Shown here: piece by piece, positions 31,937-32,015 of the stretch
Position numbering within the stretch: position 1 is the stretch's first letter
Layout: each line of letters begins with the position of its first letter
Origin: Rhizobium sullae
Lineage (GTDB): Bacteria > Pseudomonadota > Alphaproteobacteria > Rhizobiales > Rhizobiaceae
DNA: 32,015 nucleotides
Assembly (NCBI RefSeq): GCF_900169785.1
Contig: NZ_FWER01000059.1
Coordinates: 1-32,015, forward strand
Direction: 5' to 3'
Notes under the pieces: model-generated
What the model saw: the letters and a program-made list of their open reading frames with translations, nothing else
Database searches by the model: none
Told to the model about the DNA's origin: nothing
Made by a program: the position numbers and the translations under genes

Positions 31937-32015
31937 CCTCGTTGTGACTTCCGCCGTCCATTAGTTCATATTGGATGAAAATGGATGGAAAAATGGATCT
32001 CGATGTGCCATATCC

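Overview
The window looks like an accessory replicon (megaplasmid or symbiotic-type plasmid) of a Rhizobiales bacterium (Rhizobium / Sinorhizobium / Agrobacterium group). The reasons are the high GC content, the small hydrophilic proteins typical of rhizobia, the C-terminal end of an EcfG-like ECF sigma factor, EcfG-type promoters (GGAAC-N16-NGTT), a BigR/Blh sulfide operon, a TTGAT-N4-ATCAA anaerobox, and plasmid-type genes (DUF736, an ArdC remnant) at the right edge. This is inferred from sequence recognition only; no database search was run.

Layout. (1) 1-1.7 kb: end of an ECF sigma factor, a small unknown gene on the minus strand, then a three-gene set (two small hydrophilic proteins and a CBS-domain protein) behind an EcfG-type promoter. 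(2) 2.1-13.8 kb: a glycan-type cluster made of two divergent operons. A zinc-type dehydrogenase and a Gfo/Idh/MocA oxidoreductase read leftward. Eight tightly coupled genes read rightward: an SDR sugar-nucleotide enzyme, a glycoside-hydrolase/SDR fusion, a GT4 glycosyltransferase, three tandem CgeB-like proteins, a UDP-glucuronate decarboxylase-like enzyme and a SAM methyltransferase. Each operon has its own GGAAC-N16-AGTT promoter in the shared 270-bp intergenic region, so the cluster appears to belong to the general stress response. (3) 13.9-16.3 kb: a decayed zone with a 5' remnant of a TPP enzyme, a HlyD-family pseudogene and a 28-bp inverted repeat, interspersed with small stress-type genes that carry EcfG-type promoters. 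(4) 16.4-23.9 kb: a copper-handling cluster (DUF5676-like membrane protein, Cys/His secreted protein, multicopper oxidase, DUF2933-like protein, ICMT-like methyltransferase, Cu+ P1B-ATPase, EF-hand/Met-rich secreted protein) behind a perfect FNR/FixK box. It is bracketed by two directly oriented, differently damaged serine resolvase genes.

(5) 24.5-26.9 kb: a complete GH3 beta-glucosidase with a PA14 insertion. (6) 27.0-27.6 kb: a non-coding, comparatively AT-rich stretch with an ABC-permease remnant, a set of overlapping hairpins sharing a loop core, a Zur-like palindrome, and the BigR operator/promoter. (7) 27.6-30.6 kb: the blh-bigR-YeeE-YeeE-TauE/SafE sulfide detoxification operon. The regulator, second YeeE and exporter are intact, but blh has an in-frame TAG between its two domains and the first YeeE has an internal deletion. 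(8) 30.7-32.0 kb: plasmid backbone-like material (ArdC C-terminal remnant, a 58-aa protein, DUF736).

The strongest candidate for an undescribed system is the stress-regulated glycan cluster at 2.1-13.8 kb with its triple CgeB set and GH-SDR fusion. Second is the overlapping hairpin array at 27.12-27.25 kb. Many genes in the right half are in partial decay, so this replicon seems to be a patchwork of acquired modules.
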